A stretch of DNA of 64,000 bases from Ponticaulis sp. (lineage in GTDB: Bacteria; Pseudomonadota; Alphaproteobacteria; Caulobacterales; Hyphomonadaceae): contig PBNO01000002.1 in the NCBI GenBank assembly GCA_002723155.1, positions 707,960 through 771,959 on the forward strand. Reading direction: 5' to 3'. This document shows, one piece after another, positions 17,974 to 28,286 of the stretch. The notes below the pieces were generated by a model that saw only the letters and a program-made list of their open reading frames with translations, was not told where the DNA came from and made no database searches. Made by a program: the position numbers and the translations under genes. The stretch's first letter is position 1. Each line of letters starts with the position of its first letter.

Positions 17974-18864
17974 ATGAGCGAAGAGCGCAAAAACAGTAGA
18001 CTTGGCAAGGGGTTATCGGCTCTCATTGGTGAATACGACACCTTTGAAGCACCTGAGGGTGCATCCGATTCTGTCAAAGAAATTCAAATGTTGCGCATGG
18101 CCCAGGTTCGCGCGAACCCGCAGCAGCCACGTAAGAAATTCGACGAAAAGAAGCTCGCCGAACTGACGGCTTCTGTTAAAGCGCATGGCGTTCTTACGCC
18201 AATTCTAGTGCGCGAAGTTGATCACGCCGATTACAAATTTCAGATCATCGCGGGTGAGCGACGTTTCCGTGCGTCTAAAGCGGCTGAACTTGAAGAGATT
18301 CCAGCGCGCATTCTGAAAACGAATGATCTCCAACTGTTGGAGATTGGTCTGATCGAGAACGTTCAGCGTGAAGACCTTAATGCGATGGAGGAAGCCGAAG
18401 GTTATCAGGCTTTGATGTCTCGATTCGGTAAAACCCAGGAAACTGTAGCGGAATCAGTGGGTAAAAGCCGCGCGCATGTCGCAAACATGCTCCGTCTGCT
18501 AAACTTGCCTGAATCCGTGCGCGATCATTTGCGGGCAGGGGATATTACCGCTGGTCACGCACGTGCAGCGCTTGCATCTGATGACCCTGACGCTGTTGTC
18601 GAACAGGTCATGGCCAGAAAACTCTCTGTGCGTGAGACCGAAGCGCTCGTTCGCAAGATGGCGGCCGGCGATCTCAACGGTAAGGGCGGCGCAAAAGCCA
18701 TCGAAGAAAAAGATGTCGATACCGAAGCTCTAGAGGCTGATCTGTCACGCGCTCTTGGTTTAGTCGTCGATATCAAAGCCAAAGCGAATGGCGGTGAGAT
18801 CAAGATCAAATATCGCGATCTGGAACAACTCGACGATATCTGCCGCCGTCTTAGCCGTAATTAA
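17974..18864 (+). CDS. parB: Chromosome partitioning protein ParB
   Basis: ParB binds parS, spreads as a CTP-dependent clamp and recruits ParA. The 296-residue protein begins with LGKGLSALIG, has the ParB/CTPase motif GERRFRASKAAELEEIPA, and LIENVQREDLNAMEEAEGYQAL. The helix-turn-helix that reads parS follows (ETVAESVGKSRAHVANMLRLLNLP). The C-terminal dimerisation domain ends the protein. Perfect target sites lie within 5 kb upstream. Confidence 0.96.
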   Translation: MSEERKNSRLGKGLSALIGEYDTFEAPEGASDSVKEIQMLRMAQVRANPQQPRKKFDEKKLAELTASVKAHGVLTPILVREVDHADYKFQIIAGERRFRASKAAELEEIPARILKTNDLQLLEIGLIENVQREDLNAMEEAEGYQALMSRFGKTQETVAESVGKSRAHVANMLRLLNLPESVRDHLRAGDITAGHARAALASDDPDAVVEQVMARKLSVRETEALVRKMAAGDLNGKGGAKAIEEKDVDTEALEADLSRALGLVVDIKAKANGGEIKIKYRDLEQLDDICRRLSRN

Positions 18865-18875
18865 TTTTTAGAAAA

Positions 18876-19439
18876 TCAAGCACTTAGCTTGGATTTCGCT
18901 TCGGCCTGCAGAGGGAGAGTCATCATCAGCTCTTCATCGCGGGCCGAGCCGACATCAATTTCGTGAGTGCCGCAAGCGGTGAAGCCACGGCTTTCATACA
19001 CTTTGATCGCACGCTTGTTGTTTGAAGACACGCCGAGACAAATCTCTTCAGCGCCGCGTTCTTTGGCGCGTTCAATCGCCCAGCTGAGAAGAATGCCGCC
19101 CACACCAACGCCTTGTCGTGCACCGCGAACATAAAGGCGGTGCAGTTGAAGACGGGTTGGATCAGGCTCTGCCAATGGCAGGGTTGCTGGACCAATCTTC
19201 GCATAGCCGACAAGTGTGTTTCCTGCGGCGGCTATCCGATAATCGAATCCCGGGACCTGAAGATCTTTGCGAACTTTTTCGAGGGAGAAAAAGCGATCCA
19301 TGTAAAGATCGAGATCAGAGCGCTTAAACTGGCTTCCAAAATGCTCGGCAAAGGTCTGGCGGCCAAGGTCTGCGATGCGTTCCGCATCATCGACCGTGCC
19401 ATCCCGAAACCGAAGATTTATGTTAAGCGCCTGAACCAC
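18876..19439 (-). CDS. GNAT family N-acetyltransferase
   Basis: The 187-residue protein has the acetyl-CoA binding signature RGARQGVGVGGILLSWAIERAKERGAEEICLGV (approximately residues 105-137), followed by NNKRAIKVYESRGF. It probably acetylates an amine or protein N-terminus, but the substrate cannot be read from sequence. The start is a GTG two bases after the NAD-GDH stop, with GAAGG upstream, so the two genes are probably co-transcribed. Its end is 11 nt from the parB end. Confidence 0.85.
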   Translation of the reverse strand: MVQALNINLRFRDGTVDDAERIADLGRQTFAEHFGSQFKRSDLDLYMDRFFSLEKVRKDLQVPGFDYRIAAAGNTLVGYAKIGPATLPLAEPDPTRLQLHRLYVRGARQGVGVGGILLSWAIERAKERGAEEICLGVSSNNKRAIKVYESRGFTACGTHEIDVGSARDEELMMTLPLQAEAKSKLSA

Positions 19440-19441
19440 TA

Positions 19442-22400
19442 CTAAGCCTTCACTTCTGTTTCTTCTATAAAGCTACGCATTGCGTTCTGATAGAGAACAA
19501 GTTTCGCGAATGTCCATGCACCAGACTGATCGAGTTCAGCAAGGTTAATCTGAAGTCTATCATGAATATCTGCATGCATAGAAACAAATTCATCAACTCT
19601 GCTTTTTGCGGAGTCAAAACTGCTCCATTCCGAAAGCTCTGAATTTGCTGAAATACGCTCAGCGAGTACTATTTGCTGGCTCAAGAGAGATTCCACAAGG
19701 CCGCGAACTGCCAGTCGATCCCAGTGTTGATCCAGATCAAGATTTAAAGCGGTATGCCTTAATCTATCGTAACCGAAGGCCGTGCCGATCGCGTTGAACA
19801 GCGTAGCCATTTGCTTTACATTGCGATTTGTCCGGTGCGCCAGGTCAACAATGTCCGTGGCCGTCGTCATAGATAGCACTGTAGCTACCTTGTCTGCGAC
19901 CTCACTTGGCGCGCCGAGATCGCGATACTCAGCGTCTCTGCTATTTAGAAGATCACATTCGTAAGGCGAAAGTGTGTCTTTGCCTGCGGTAGTGAGCTCT
20001 GTGACGCCGTCTTTATAGGTGTTTACGAGCGTTTCGATCTTTCCATCCAGAGATCGCGTCCGGGCTAGCCAGAATACGAGGCGTCGCATTGCATTGATCA
20101 GATCGACGCGCAGACGGATCTGAACATCGGTCGGCACTAGATTATCAAGCTGGTCGATACGCTTCAGCAGCGGCTTCAGAGAGAAGATTGCCAGAGCCGC
20201 GGTAAAGGCGCGAACAATCTCTTCGGTCTCTACGCCCGCACGTTCTTTCACCCGATGAACGAATGTGATGCCGCCGAGATTGATAACGTCATTGGCGAGC
20301 TGGGTCGCGATGATCTCGCGCTTCAGCCTGTGATCCTGCATGGCGTCATCAAACTCACGCAGCGGATCCGGGAAGTAATTGCGGAATTGCTCGGTCAGAT
20401 AAGGGTCATCAGGAACGTTACTTGCCACGAGCTCGTCGAAGAGCGTGATTTTAGCGTAGGCCAGAAGAACCGAGAGCTCAGGGCGTGTGAGACCCTGATG
20501 GGTTTCATGAAGTGCGCGCACATCTTCCGGCTTTGGAAGGCCTTCAACAGAGCGGTTCAGGAGGCCGGCGGACTCCAGTCGCTCCATCATGCGTTCGTGG
20601 GAATCTAGGTCTTCTGCTGCCGACGCCAGCGCCACACTCAGTGCGCCCGTCTGATCATAGTTATGGACCAGAACCTTCTGGGCGACTTCGTCCGTCATTG
20701 ATGCCAGCAGATCGTTTCGGTCCTCAGACTTGAGTGCGCCGGAATCGATGGCGTTACGCAGAAGGATTTTGATATTCACTTCATGGTCTGAACTATCGAC
20801 GCCTGCGGAGTTATCGACCGCATCTGTGTTGATACGGCCACCATTGCGGGCAAACTCGATACGGCCGGCCTGTGTGACGCCAAGGTTAGCGCCTTCACCA
20901 ACAACGCGGACGTTGAGTTCATCAGCGCTGACGCGGATGGCATCATTGGCGCGGTCGCCAACCTGTAAGTCGGTTTCCGACTGGCTTTTGACGTAAGTTC
21001 CGATACCGCCGAACCAGAGAAGATCAGCCTCTGCCTTTAAAATAGCAGTTATCAGCTCATTCGGCGTCATGACGTCTTTGTCAGACCCGATGAATTCTTT
21101 GATTCGCGGTGTCAGCTCAATGCGTTTCGCAGACCGTGAGAATACGCCGCCGCCTTCGGATATCAGGGAGGTGTTATAGTCCTCCCAGCTGGAGCGCGGC
21201 AATTCGAAGATACGTTTACGCTCTTCCCAGTTGCGCTCTGCGTCTTCCGGGTTCGGGTCCACGAAGATATGCATATGGTTGAACGCAGCTTTCAGCTGGA
21301 TCGTTTTCGATAGCAGCATGCCATTGCCGAATACGTCGCCCGACATATCGCCGACACCGATGACTGAAAACTCTTCGGACTGGATGTCCATATCCAGTTC
21401 ACGGAAATGGCGTTGCACGGCAACCCAGGCGCCGCGCGCAGTGATGCCCATCTTCTTGTGGTCATAACCGGCAGAGCCACCAGATGCGAAAGCATCGCCC
21501 AGCCAGAAACCGTATGACTCACTGATTTCATTCGCAATATCAGAGAAGGTTGCCGTGCCTTTGTCGGCCGCCACGACCAGATATGGATCAAGCTCGTCCC
21601 AGATCACAGTGTTCTTCGGCTGTTGCACGTCACCGTCTACAAGATTGTCTGTGAGCGAGAGAAGCGAGCTGATGAACGTTTTATATGAGCGAATTCCTTC
21701 ATTCATGAAGGCTTCGCGGCCACCGTCTTTCGGGAGCTGTTTCGGGTAGAAACCACCTTTCGAACCGACAGGTACGATGACCGAGTTTTTGACCTGTTGA
21801 GCCTTAACCAGACCTAATACTTCAGTTCTGAAGTCATCACGTCGATCCGACCAGCGAAGGCCGCCACGCGCAACTGCGCCAAAGCGCAAATGGACGCCTT
21901 CAACATGCGGCGCGCACATGAAAATCTCGCGGAATGGCTTTGGCTCCGGGATATGCTCCAGCTCGCGGCTTGCGATTTTTATCGCGATATAGCTGTGCGG
22001 CTGATTATTCTCATCAAGCTGATAGAAGGATGTACGCTTCACTGCGCTGACGAGTTCGGTCAGGCGCTGAAGGACGCGATCTTCATCAAGGCTTTGAACC
22101 TCTTCCAGCTCAGTGCCAATTTTTTGAGTGATTTCAGAGAGTTTTTCGCCTCGTTCGTCCATAGAAAGTTCTAGGGACGGAGAAAACTTCACTTTGAAAG
22201 CTTCGAGCAAAAGCGATGCAATTTTCGGGTTATTGGCCAGCGCATTGATCTGCGTGGACTGCGCCAGATCCATACCGGTTTGTTTGCGATAGCGACAAAG
22301 CGTGCGGAATAGAGCGGCTTCACGCCAGCTCGCGCCAATTGCCAGAACCAGCCGGTTAAAGCCGTCATTTTCTGTCTGGCTGGTCCAGACCGCTTCAAAA

Positions 22401-24313
22401 GCAGCTTCGAAATGATCTTTCACATCATCAAGGGCGATAGGGCAGCCATCAGCCGCGCGCATTTTAAAATCGTGAACCCAGAAGACGTCATCATCTTCAG
22501 AACCGAGCTCGACCGGATAGCCGATCTCGGTGATCACATAGAGGCCCATATTCTCGAAGACGGGAACGCAGGCTGAGAGCTGAACCGGATTGGTGCGTAT
22601 ATAAATCTTGGTCCGCAGAACATTCTCTGCGTCGTCGAGATCACGCGATACGCGGCTGGTGACTACATAATCTTCGTTCAGGGACGCAATGTATTCCAGG
22701 TCATCCATCGCCTCTGAAGGCGTGAAGGCTTCTTTATAGCCAGCAGGAAAGGCGCCTGCGATGGATTGGAAGTCGAGCTTTTTCGGAATGCGGTGGCGTT
22801 GGGAACGCGCAAGTGTGCGCAATTCGTCATTCCAGCTTTGCGCAAGCCGTGTGATTTCAGCATGAAGCTTGTCGAGGTTAGGCTCTTTATGACCCTGATT
22901 GAGATCCATCAGGAAGTGAATGCGCGCGAGCGGAGCTTCACCATATTGCGGATAGAAGGCCGTTTGCTTTGCGTCGAATGCGCGCTCGATTGCGCGGCCG
23001 ATCTTGCGGCGCAGCTCTGAATGGAAGGCTTCTTTCGGAATATAGACGAGCGCTGACATATACCGGTCAAAGCGGTCTTTCCGGATGAAGATGCGTGTCT
23101 CCATACGGTTCTGCAGTTGCAGAATGGAATTGGCGTGCTCCAGCAGTTCTTCATCAGAAATCTGAAACAGCTCGTCGCGTGGATAAGTCTCAAGGATGTG
23201 ACGCAGCGCATTTGAGTCATGGCTGTTTGGTCGTTTGCCGGCTGCGATCAGGACTCGGCGAACCTTTTCACGGATCAGCGGCACGTCCTTGGTCATGGAG
23301 TTGTAGGCATCCGCCGTGAAGAGGCCGACAAAACGGATTTCGCCAACAACCTGACCTTTATCGTCATACTGTTTTACGCCGATATAGTCGGCGCGCACAC
23401 GGCGGTGCACACGTGATTTGAGCGTCGCTTTTGCGATGATCAGGGGGTCGGCTTCATTCAGGAAGTCTGAAATCTGGTCGGTGACAATGGTCGGTTCGCT
23501 GCCACGCTTCAGGATATAGCGGGTTTCATCGCGCAGAATGCCGAGACTGGAGCCTGGAATGATCTCCGGCTCTTCGGCCGCCAGGGTTCCGTCTTCGTTT
23601 CGGGCGAATGTATAACGGCGGCTTCCAAGGAAAGTGAAATGGTCATTGGCCAGCCAGCGAAGGAAATCTTCGGCTTCTTTCGTGCGCTGGCTGTCCATAT
23701 GGGCGTTCATACCCACTGTGCCTGCGGCGTCTCTCATGCGGGTCTGCATGGTTGCAAAATCAGCAACGCAGCTTCGTACTTCGCTGAGCGTTTTCTGGAT
23801 TTCTTTGACGAGCTTATCGGCAGAGTCCGCGTCAATCTCTTCCATATAGATCTGGATGTAGGAATCGCGTGTTTCGCCCGGTGACAATACGCGTTTGCCA
23901 TTGCTATCGCGGCCATGCTCCAGAATAGGGTGGATCACCATATCTGCGTGCAGGTTGGCATCGCGGCAGGCGCCCAGAATGGACCCGACGAGGAAAGGCA
24001 TATCCTCGCCAATCACTTCCAGAACTGTGAAACAGTCATCGCGATTATCAGTTGGATCTATAAGCCGGGTACGGACAAGGCTGGTTTTATCTTCGCGGTT
24101 TTCACCCCAGAGCCAGAAGTCTTTCAGAAGGGTCGCGAGAAGGTCGGGAGACATGCGTGCGAGCAGGTCACCGTCCAGAGCAGAATGGCTCTGCGTCAGA
24201 AACTGAGTGATCAGGGGCTCTGATGTTGGCGTCGGACCTCCCCAGTCCAAGCCATTTGCTTGATCCACCAGTTCAGCAAGGGAAATGTTTGTCGATTTGG
24301 ATTGCGCAATCAT
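19442..24313 (-). CDS. NAD-specific glutamate dehydrogenase, large class (about 180 kDa)
   Basis: It deaminates glutamate to 2-oxoglutarate. At 1623 residues it belongs to the large NAD-GDH class (L_180) found in Caulobacter, where the homologue GdhZ also tunes cell division. The core shows RGGLRWSDRRDDFRTEVLGL and VPVGSKGGF with the catalytic Lys near residues 815-850, then GDMSGDVFGNGML. The N-terminal third holds the ACT-like regulatory regions of the family. An inverted repeat at 24417-24444 lies about 100 nt upstream. A direct link to division here is inference only. Confidence 0.93.
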   Translation of the reverse strand: MIAQSKSTNISLAELVDQANGLDWGGPTPTSEPLITQFLTQSHSALDGDLLARMSPDLLATLLKDFWLWGENREDKTSLVRTRLIDPTDNRDDCFTVLEVIGEDMPFLVGSILGACRDANLHADMVIHPILEHGRDSNGKRVLSPGETRDSYIQIYMEEIDADSADKLVKEIQKTLSEVRSCVADFATMQTRMRDAAGTVGMNAHMDSQRTKEAEDFLRWLANDHFTFLGSRRYTFARNEDGTLAAEEPEIIPGSSLGILRDETRYILKRGSEPTIVTDQISDFLNEADPLIIAKATLKSRVHRRVRADYIGVKQYDDKGQVVGEIRFVGLFTADAYNSMTKDVPLIREKVRRVLIAAGKRPNSHDSNALRHILETYPRDELFQISDEELLEHANSILQLQNRMETRIFIRKDRFDRYMSALVYIPKEAFHSELRRKIGRAIERAFDAKQTAFYPQYGEAPLARIHFLMDLNQGHKEPNLDKLHAEITRLAQSWNDELRTLARSQRHRIPKKLDFQSIAGAFPAGYKEAFTPSEAMDDLEYIASLNEDYVVTSRVSRDLDDAENVLRTKIYIRTNPVQLSACVPVFENMGLYVITEIGYPVELGSEDDDVFWVHDFKMRAADGCPIALDDVKDHFEAAFEAVWTSQTENDGFNRLVLAIGASWREAALFRTLCRYRKQTGMDLAQSTQINALANNPKIASLLLEAFKVKFSPSLELSMDERGEKLSEITQKIGTELEEVQSLDEDRVLQRLTELVSAVKRTSFYQLDENNQPHSYIAIKIASRELEHIPEPKPFREIFMCAPHVEGVHLRFGAVARGGLRWSDRRDDFRTEVLGLVKAQQVKNSVIVPVGSKGGFYPKQLPKDGGREAFMNEGIRSYKTFISSLLSLTDNLVDGDVQQPKNTVIWDELDPYLVVAADKGTATFSDIANEISESYGFWLGDAFASGGSAGYDHKKMGITARGAWVAVQRHFRELDMDIQSEEFSVIGVGDMSGDVFGNGMLLSKTIQLKAAFNHMHIFVDPNPEDAERNWEERKRIFELPRSSWEDYNTSLISEGGGVFSRSAKRIELTPRIKEFIGSDKDVMTPNELITAILKAEADLLWFGGIGTYVKSQSETDLQVGDRANDAIRVSADELNVRVVGEGANLGVTQAGRIEFARNGGRINTDAVDNSAGVDSSDHEVNIKILLRNAIDSGALKSEDRNDLLASMTDEVAQKVLVHNYDQTGALSVALASAAEDLDSHERMMERLESAGLLNRSVEGLPKPEDVRALHETHQGLTRPELSVLLAYAKITLFDELVASNVPDDPYLTEQFRNYFPDPLREFDDAMQDHRLKREIIATQLANDVINLGGITFVHRVKERAGVETEEIVRAFTAALAIFSLKPLLKRIDQLDNLVPTDVQIRLRVDLINAMRRLVFWLARTRSLDGKIETLVNTYKDGVTELTTAGKDTLSPYECDLLNSRDAEYRDLGAPSEVADKVATVLSMTTATDIVDLAHRTNRNVKQMATLFNAIGTAFGYDRLRHTALNLDLDQHWDRLAVRGLVESLLSQQIVLAERISANSELSEWSSFDSAKSRVDEFVSMHADIHDRLQINLAELDQSGAWTFAKLVLYQNAMRSFIEETEVKA

Positions 24314-24858
24314 TATTACGGGCTTCTACGAAAAAGAATTTCAAAACAGACCCATTATGTAGGCAGAGTCTGCTTAATTTCTTGGAAATTTTTGTGAAGA
24401 CTTTGTGAGGTGCGGACCCGTCAGACGGGGACGTGTCTGACGGGCCCTTAGGACCTCAATCCGCAGGCTGGGTGGGGGACGCACGCGGAGGCCCATTCTG
24501 TATTCTGTAACATGTCTGTCACAGACGCAAAGCCCTATATGGAATTCAAATTAAGGTTTGCCAAGTGAATTTAGCAGGCTCTCACGATCAATTTGAGTAA
24601 GCATGTGATTTTACTGGGGAAAACAACTTTAGTTTGAGCCAGTTATTTAGATTTTGCTGTCCATTTCGCAATCTCACCGCTGAATTGTAGTTAATTTCGC
24701 GCATTTCTGAAATATTCAACGCGCGCGAAACTGGTTTTGTCGAAGATGTCAGCGTCTAAACTTGTTTATATTAAGGCAATCAATGATGTGTGACGTATGA
24801 GCCGATTTGCAATCGGCGCAGGTCAGGCTAACACTTCGCAATCCGGAGGAGGGCAGGG
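24314..24858. other. 545-bp divergent intergenic region with two inverted repeats
   Basis: No coding potential is visible. Near the NAD-GDH side, CCCGTCAGAC (24417-24426) and GTCTGACGGG (24435-24444) form a perfect 10-bp inverted repeat with an 8-nt centre and no T-run. Near the HerA-like gene, GCCGATT (24801-24807) and AATCGGC (24811-24817) form a perfect 7-bp repeat 42 nt before the start codon. Both may be operators or leader hairpins. The middle is AT-rich and otherwise featureless to the eye. Confidence 0.5.
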
Positions 24859-26367
24859 ATGAGCGATTCAATCTTCATTGGTGGCGGCGGTGAAACCCAG
24901 AACGAAGCGCAGACGCTTCTATTAAATCGAGCCAATCGCCATGGACTGATTGCGGGCGCGACCGGCACCGGCAAAACGGTAACTCTGCAAATTCTGGCAC
25001 AAGGCTTCTCCGATGCGGGTGTTCCTGTGTTCTGCGCCGATGTGAAGGGCGATCTTTCCGGCATCTCACAAGCAGGCAGCGCTACACACAAGCTCCATGA
25101 AGCACTCCATAAACGAGCGGGCAAAATCGGCCTTGAGCCTTATGACTATTACAGCGCGCCGACTGTGTTCTGGGATGTGTATGGCGAGCAGGGCCATCCG
25201 GTTCGCACGACGATCTCAGAGATGGGGCCTGTTCTGCTGTCCCGCCTGATGGAGCTCAATGAAACACAGGAAGGCGTTCTGACGATCGCATTTGAATACG
25301 CGGACAACAACAATCTTCTGCTGCTTGATCTGAAAGACCTGCGCAAGCTGCTGATCCATCTCTCTGAAATACGTGCAGAGATTGGCCGTGTGTACGGTAA
25401 TGTCTCGCCAGCCAGTATTGGCGCAATCCAGCGACGTCTTCTGGTTCTGGAGCGAGAAGGTGCCGATAAGTTTTTCGGCGAGCCGGCGCTGAAACTGTCA
25501 GATCTTTTGCGTACCGATCTGAATGGCAAAGGCTATGTGAACCTTCTGGACTCCACAAAGCTGATCAACAGCCCGCGTCTGTATTGCACATTCCTGCTCT
25601 GGCTCCTGTCAGAGCTGTTTGAAGAGCTTCCGGAAGTTGGTGATCCTGACAAACCAAAGCTCGTTTTCTTTTTCGATGAGGCGCACTTGTTGTTCGATAG
25701 CGCCCCGAAAGCGCTGCTCAGCAAGATCGAACAGGTGGTGAAGCTGATCCGTTCTAAAGGCGTTGGCGTCTTCTTCGTCACCCAGAATCCGCGAGATATT
25801 CCGGATAGTGTTCTCGCCCAGCTGGGTAATCGCGTGCAGCACGCCTTGCGCGCCTACACGCCTGCTGAACGCAAGGCCGTAAAAGCCGCCGCTGAGAGTT
25901 TCCGCGAGAATGATCAGTTCGACACCGAAGAGGTGATTACAGATCTGGGCGTAGGCGAGGCGCTTGTATCCACGCTGGATCGCAAAGGCGTTCCCACCGT
26001 GGTCGCACGGACGCTTATTCGTCCGCCATCATCGCGGCTCGGCCCTGCGACTGACGCCGAGCGTGAGGCTGTAAAATCAGCCAGTCCTGTCGGCGCCCAG
26101 TATGACGAGGCTATCGACCGCGAGTCGGCTTACGAAATCCTGCTCGAGCGTGAAGAAGAGGCAGCGGAGGCTGCTGAACGTGAAGCCGAGCGCCTGGAAA
26201 AAGAAAAAGAGCGCGAGCGAAAAGAGAAAGAACGATCTTCGTCGCGCCGTCGCCGCTCTACACGCCAGTCTCCGGGTGAGGCGGCATTAAAATCAGGGCT
26301 TCGAACGCTTGCGAACGAAGTTACGCGTTATCTGGTTCGAGGGATTCTTGGTGGTCGACGCAGGTAG
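24859..26367 (+). CDS. HerA-like ATPase, DUF853 family
   Basis: This 502-residue protein is of the YjgR/DUF853 type of HerA-FtsK ATPases. Walker A is GATGTGKT near residues 36-43, the ADVKGDLSG segment follows, and Walker B is KLVFFFDEAHLLFD. The C-terminal 90 residues are a very charged Glu/Arg coiled stretch, then a short basic end. The physiological role is not known; DNA translocation is suggested only by homology. A strong GGAGGAGGG site precedes the ATG. Its last 47 bases overlap the convergent yihY-like gene. Confidence 0.9.
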   Translation: MSDSIFIGGGGETQNEAQTLLLNRANRHGLIAGATGTGKTVTLQILAQGFSDAGVPVFCADVKGDLSGISQAGSATHKLHEALHKRAGKIGLEPYDYYSAPTVFWDVYGEQGHPVRTTISEMGPVLLSRLMELNETQEGVLTIAFEYADNNNLLLLDLKDLRKLLIHLSEIRAEIGRVYGNVSPASIGAIQRRLLVLEREGADKFFGEPALKLSDLLRTDLNGKGYVNLLDSTKLINSPRLYCTFLLWLLSELFEELPEVGDPDKPKLVFFFDEAHLLFDSAPKALLSKIEQVVKLIRSKGVGVFFVTQNPRDIPDSVLAQLGNRVQHALRAYTPAERKAVKAAAESFRENDQFDTEEVITDLGVGEALVSTLDRKGVPTVVARTLIRPPSSRLGPATDAEREAVKSASPVGAQYDEAIDRESAYEILLEREEEAAEAAEREAERLEKEKERERKEKERSSSRRRRSTRQSPGEAALKSGLRTLANEVTRYLVRGILGGRRR

Positions 26368-27208
26368 GCCCTGCCTGTCTGCAGTGTAAAACCGCATTGA
26401 TCTGCGCGCCCAGTAACAGGCATGCCGCGCAGGCATAGAACCATAACAGCACATTGATCAGAAAGCCCGGAGATCCGTACCATTCGCGGTTTACCGGGTT
26501 GATCTGGAAGTAAAGCGACAAGCCAATGGTCACGACAGAGATCATGGCTGCCGCGATGCTTGCGCCAAGCCACCCGTGAATTGGTAAATTCTGACGCCCG
26601 ATCAATCCGGACGCGTAAACACCGTTCAAAAACCCGATAAGCACCACCGTCACCAATAGCCAGAGCAGAGGCGTTACCAGCCAGCCGGACTGGATAATCC
26701 CTGTCAGCGTGATCACGACATAGCTGATCACTGCGACGAGAAACGATGCGATAAAGACGAAGAACAGGACGGGTATCACAAACGCAATCGACCGCCAGGC
26801 AATCGCGAATACGCCCATCACGGCATCCGCGCGCGAGATTTCCCGAAAACTGAACATCATGGAGCGAAGGGCTGCGCCCGCGCTCAGCATCACCAGAAAC
26901 AAATGAAACGCCGCGAGCCATGCGGACTCAGCGCCCGATAATTCAAGCCGGTGATTTACCTCGTCATAAATCAGCTCGACAAAGTCATGCGGCAGGAAAG
27001 TAGAAAACTGCAGGACCATATCTTTTGCAGAATAGGTCGTGCCGGCAAACGTGCTTACCCAGACGAGCAGGGCGACGAACGGAAACACCGACAGGATTGA
27101 GTAGAATGAGAGAGCTGCCGCTCGTGTTGGAATGTCATTTTCGCCAAACGCGACCACAACATCTTCGGCAAATGAGCCGTGATAAATCTCTTTCAGACGA
27201 TCCAGCAT
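26321..27208 (-). CDS. YihY/virulence factor BrkB family inner-membrane protein
   Basis: About 295 residues with six hydrophobic segments. The family signature IPTRAAALSFYSILSVFPFVALLVWV is near residues 27-52. These proteins were once called RNase BN, which is not their function; a transport role is suspected. The ATG at 27208 is preferred to a TTG two codons upstream. The 3-prime end overlaps the end of the HerA-like gene, a tail-to-tail arrangement. Confidence 0.87.
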   Translation of the reverse strand: MLDRLKEIYHGSFAEDVVVAFGENDIPTRAAALSFYSILSVFPFVALLVWVSTFAGTTYSAKDMVLQFSTFLPHDFVELIYDEVNHRLELSGAESAWLAAFHLFLVMLSAGAALRSMMFSFREISRADAVMGVFAIAWRSIAFVIPVLFFVFIASFLVAVISYVVITLTGIIQSGWLVTPLLWLLVTVVLIGFLNGVYASGLIGRQNLPIHGWLGASIAAAMISVVTIGLSLYFQINPVNREWYGSPGFLINVLLWFYACAACLLLGAQINAVLHCRQAGPTCVDHQESLEPDNA

Positions 27209-27306
27209 GTTCAAATTCCGTGTCCCCGCCTGAGCATGCGGTGCACCTTGTCATTTGTCATCTGCAAACTGGTCAGGTGAAGAGGGTTTCACCTTAGCTG
27301 AAACAG

Positions 27307-27339
27307 AAACGGGCGAAGCCTTGAAGGCTCCGCCCGTTT
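27307..27339 (-). terminator. Hairpin terminator after the vWA gene
   Basis: AAACGGGCG (27307-27315) pairs with CGCCCGTTT (27331-27339), with an inner AGCC/GGCT stem and a TTGAA loop. On the minus strand a T-rich stretch follows. It lies 44 nt past the stop of the vWA gene. Confidence 0.75.
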
Positions 27340-27382
27340 ACCGACGTCGCGTCCCAGTTCGGGCCGGACCACTTTCAGCCCG

Positions 27383-28120
27383 TCACTGCGTCCCCCGACG
27401 CTGAATGACGTCGTCTTCCTGCGCCAGCGCGCGGTCATCCTCATCGAATTCCACGCTGTCCGAGCGCCCTTGCGCGTAAGCGCGATTATGTTGAGCGAGA
27501 TTTTCCATGGTTGCGCCTAGTCGTTCACTTGAAACGGCCATCTGATTGGTGCGGGCAACACCTGCTGCATCAGCGTCTCCGAAGCTTGCAAACTCAGCCC
27601 CCAGAAACACAACGGCCCAGCCGCGCTTCTCTACCCGGTCCAGCACTTCGCGGATATTGTCCCGGCTGAATTCGCGGCTGGCATTCTCGTGCCCGTCCGT
27701 CATGATGACGATCACGGCTTTGTCCGGATTATCCTCTTCGGCGAGGGCGACCATTCGGCCGATGGCATCGAACAGGGGTGTCATGCCGCGCGGTTGCACT
27801 TCGTCAGACGTGATTGTCTGCCAGTCCTCACCTGTCACATTACGCCGGAGTGTATCGAACTGGAGGCCGTCCTGCGCATCGAATACAAAGAAGGTGATGT
27901 CATTGGCGACATCCGGGCCGTCATCCGGCGTTATGACGCTATCAACATAGGCATTCACCGAGCCGAGTGCCTCATCCCAGATGGAGTTCATCGAGCCCGT
28001 TCGGTCGAGCAGAATGTAGGAGTTGAGTTGAACACTCTCATCTGAAGCGGGTGTGGCGTGCGCCTGTGCCGCGGTACTGACAGCTAAAGTCGCGCCAAAA
28101 AGGTATTTCAGGATGTTCAT
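27383..28120 (-). CDS. Exported von Willebrand factor A domain protein
   Basis: The 245-residue protein has a signal peptide (MNILKYLFGATLAVSTAAQAHA, cleavage after AHA) and one vWA domain. The metal-ion site reads LLDRTGSM near residue 40, a DxTGS variant, with a later Thr/Asp in GMTPLFDAI and IVIMTDGHEN. Such proteins bind ligands through a divalent cation in the periplasm. The ATG at 28120 has GGAGGG just upstream; an earlier in-frame ATG would place that site in the coding region. It is divergent from argG, with no obvious functional link. Confidence 0.85.
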   Translation of the reverse strand: MNILKYLFGATLAVSTAAQAHATPASDESVQLNSYILLDRTGSMNSIWDEALGSVNAYVDSVITPDDGPDVANDITFFVFDAQDGLQFDTLRRNVTGEDWQTITSDEVQPRGMTPLFDAIGRMVALAEEDNPDKAVIVIMTDGHENASREFSRDNIREVLDRVEKRGWAVVFLGAEFASFGDADAAGVARTNQMAVSSERLGATMENLAQHNRAYAQGRSDSVEFDEDDRALAQEDDVIQRRGTQ

Positions 28121-28286
28121 TCGGCCCTCCATTCCGCGTAGACTGCGATGGCGAACACGTTCAGCGAAAAATAAGGCGCTAAATGGCCGCTAAAGGGGCA
28201 ATTTACTTGCGTGATTGTGGCCGATGGATATTGTGCGCGCAAAATTTTGGCGTGATCGCCATAATCCAACTTAGAAGTAGGAAATA

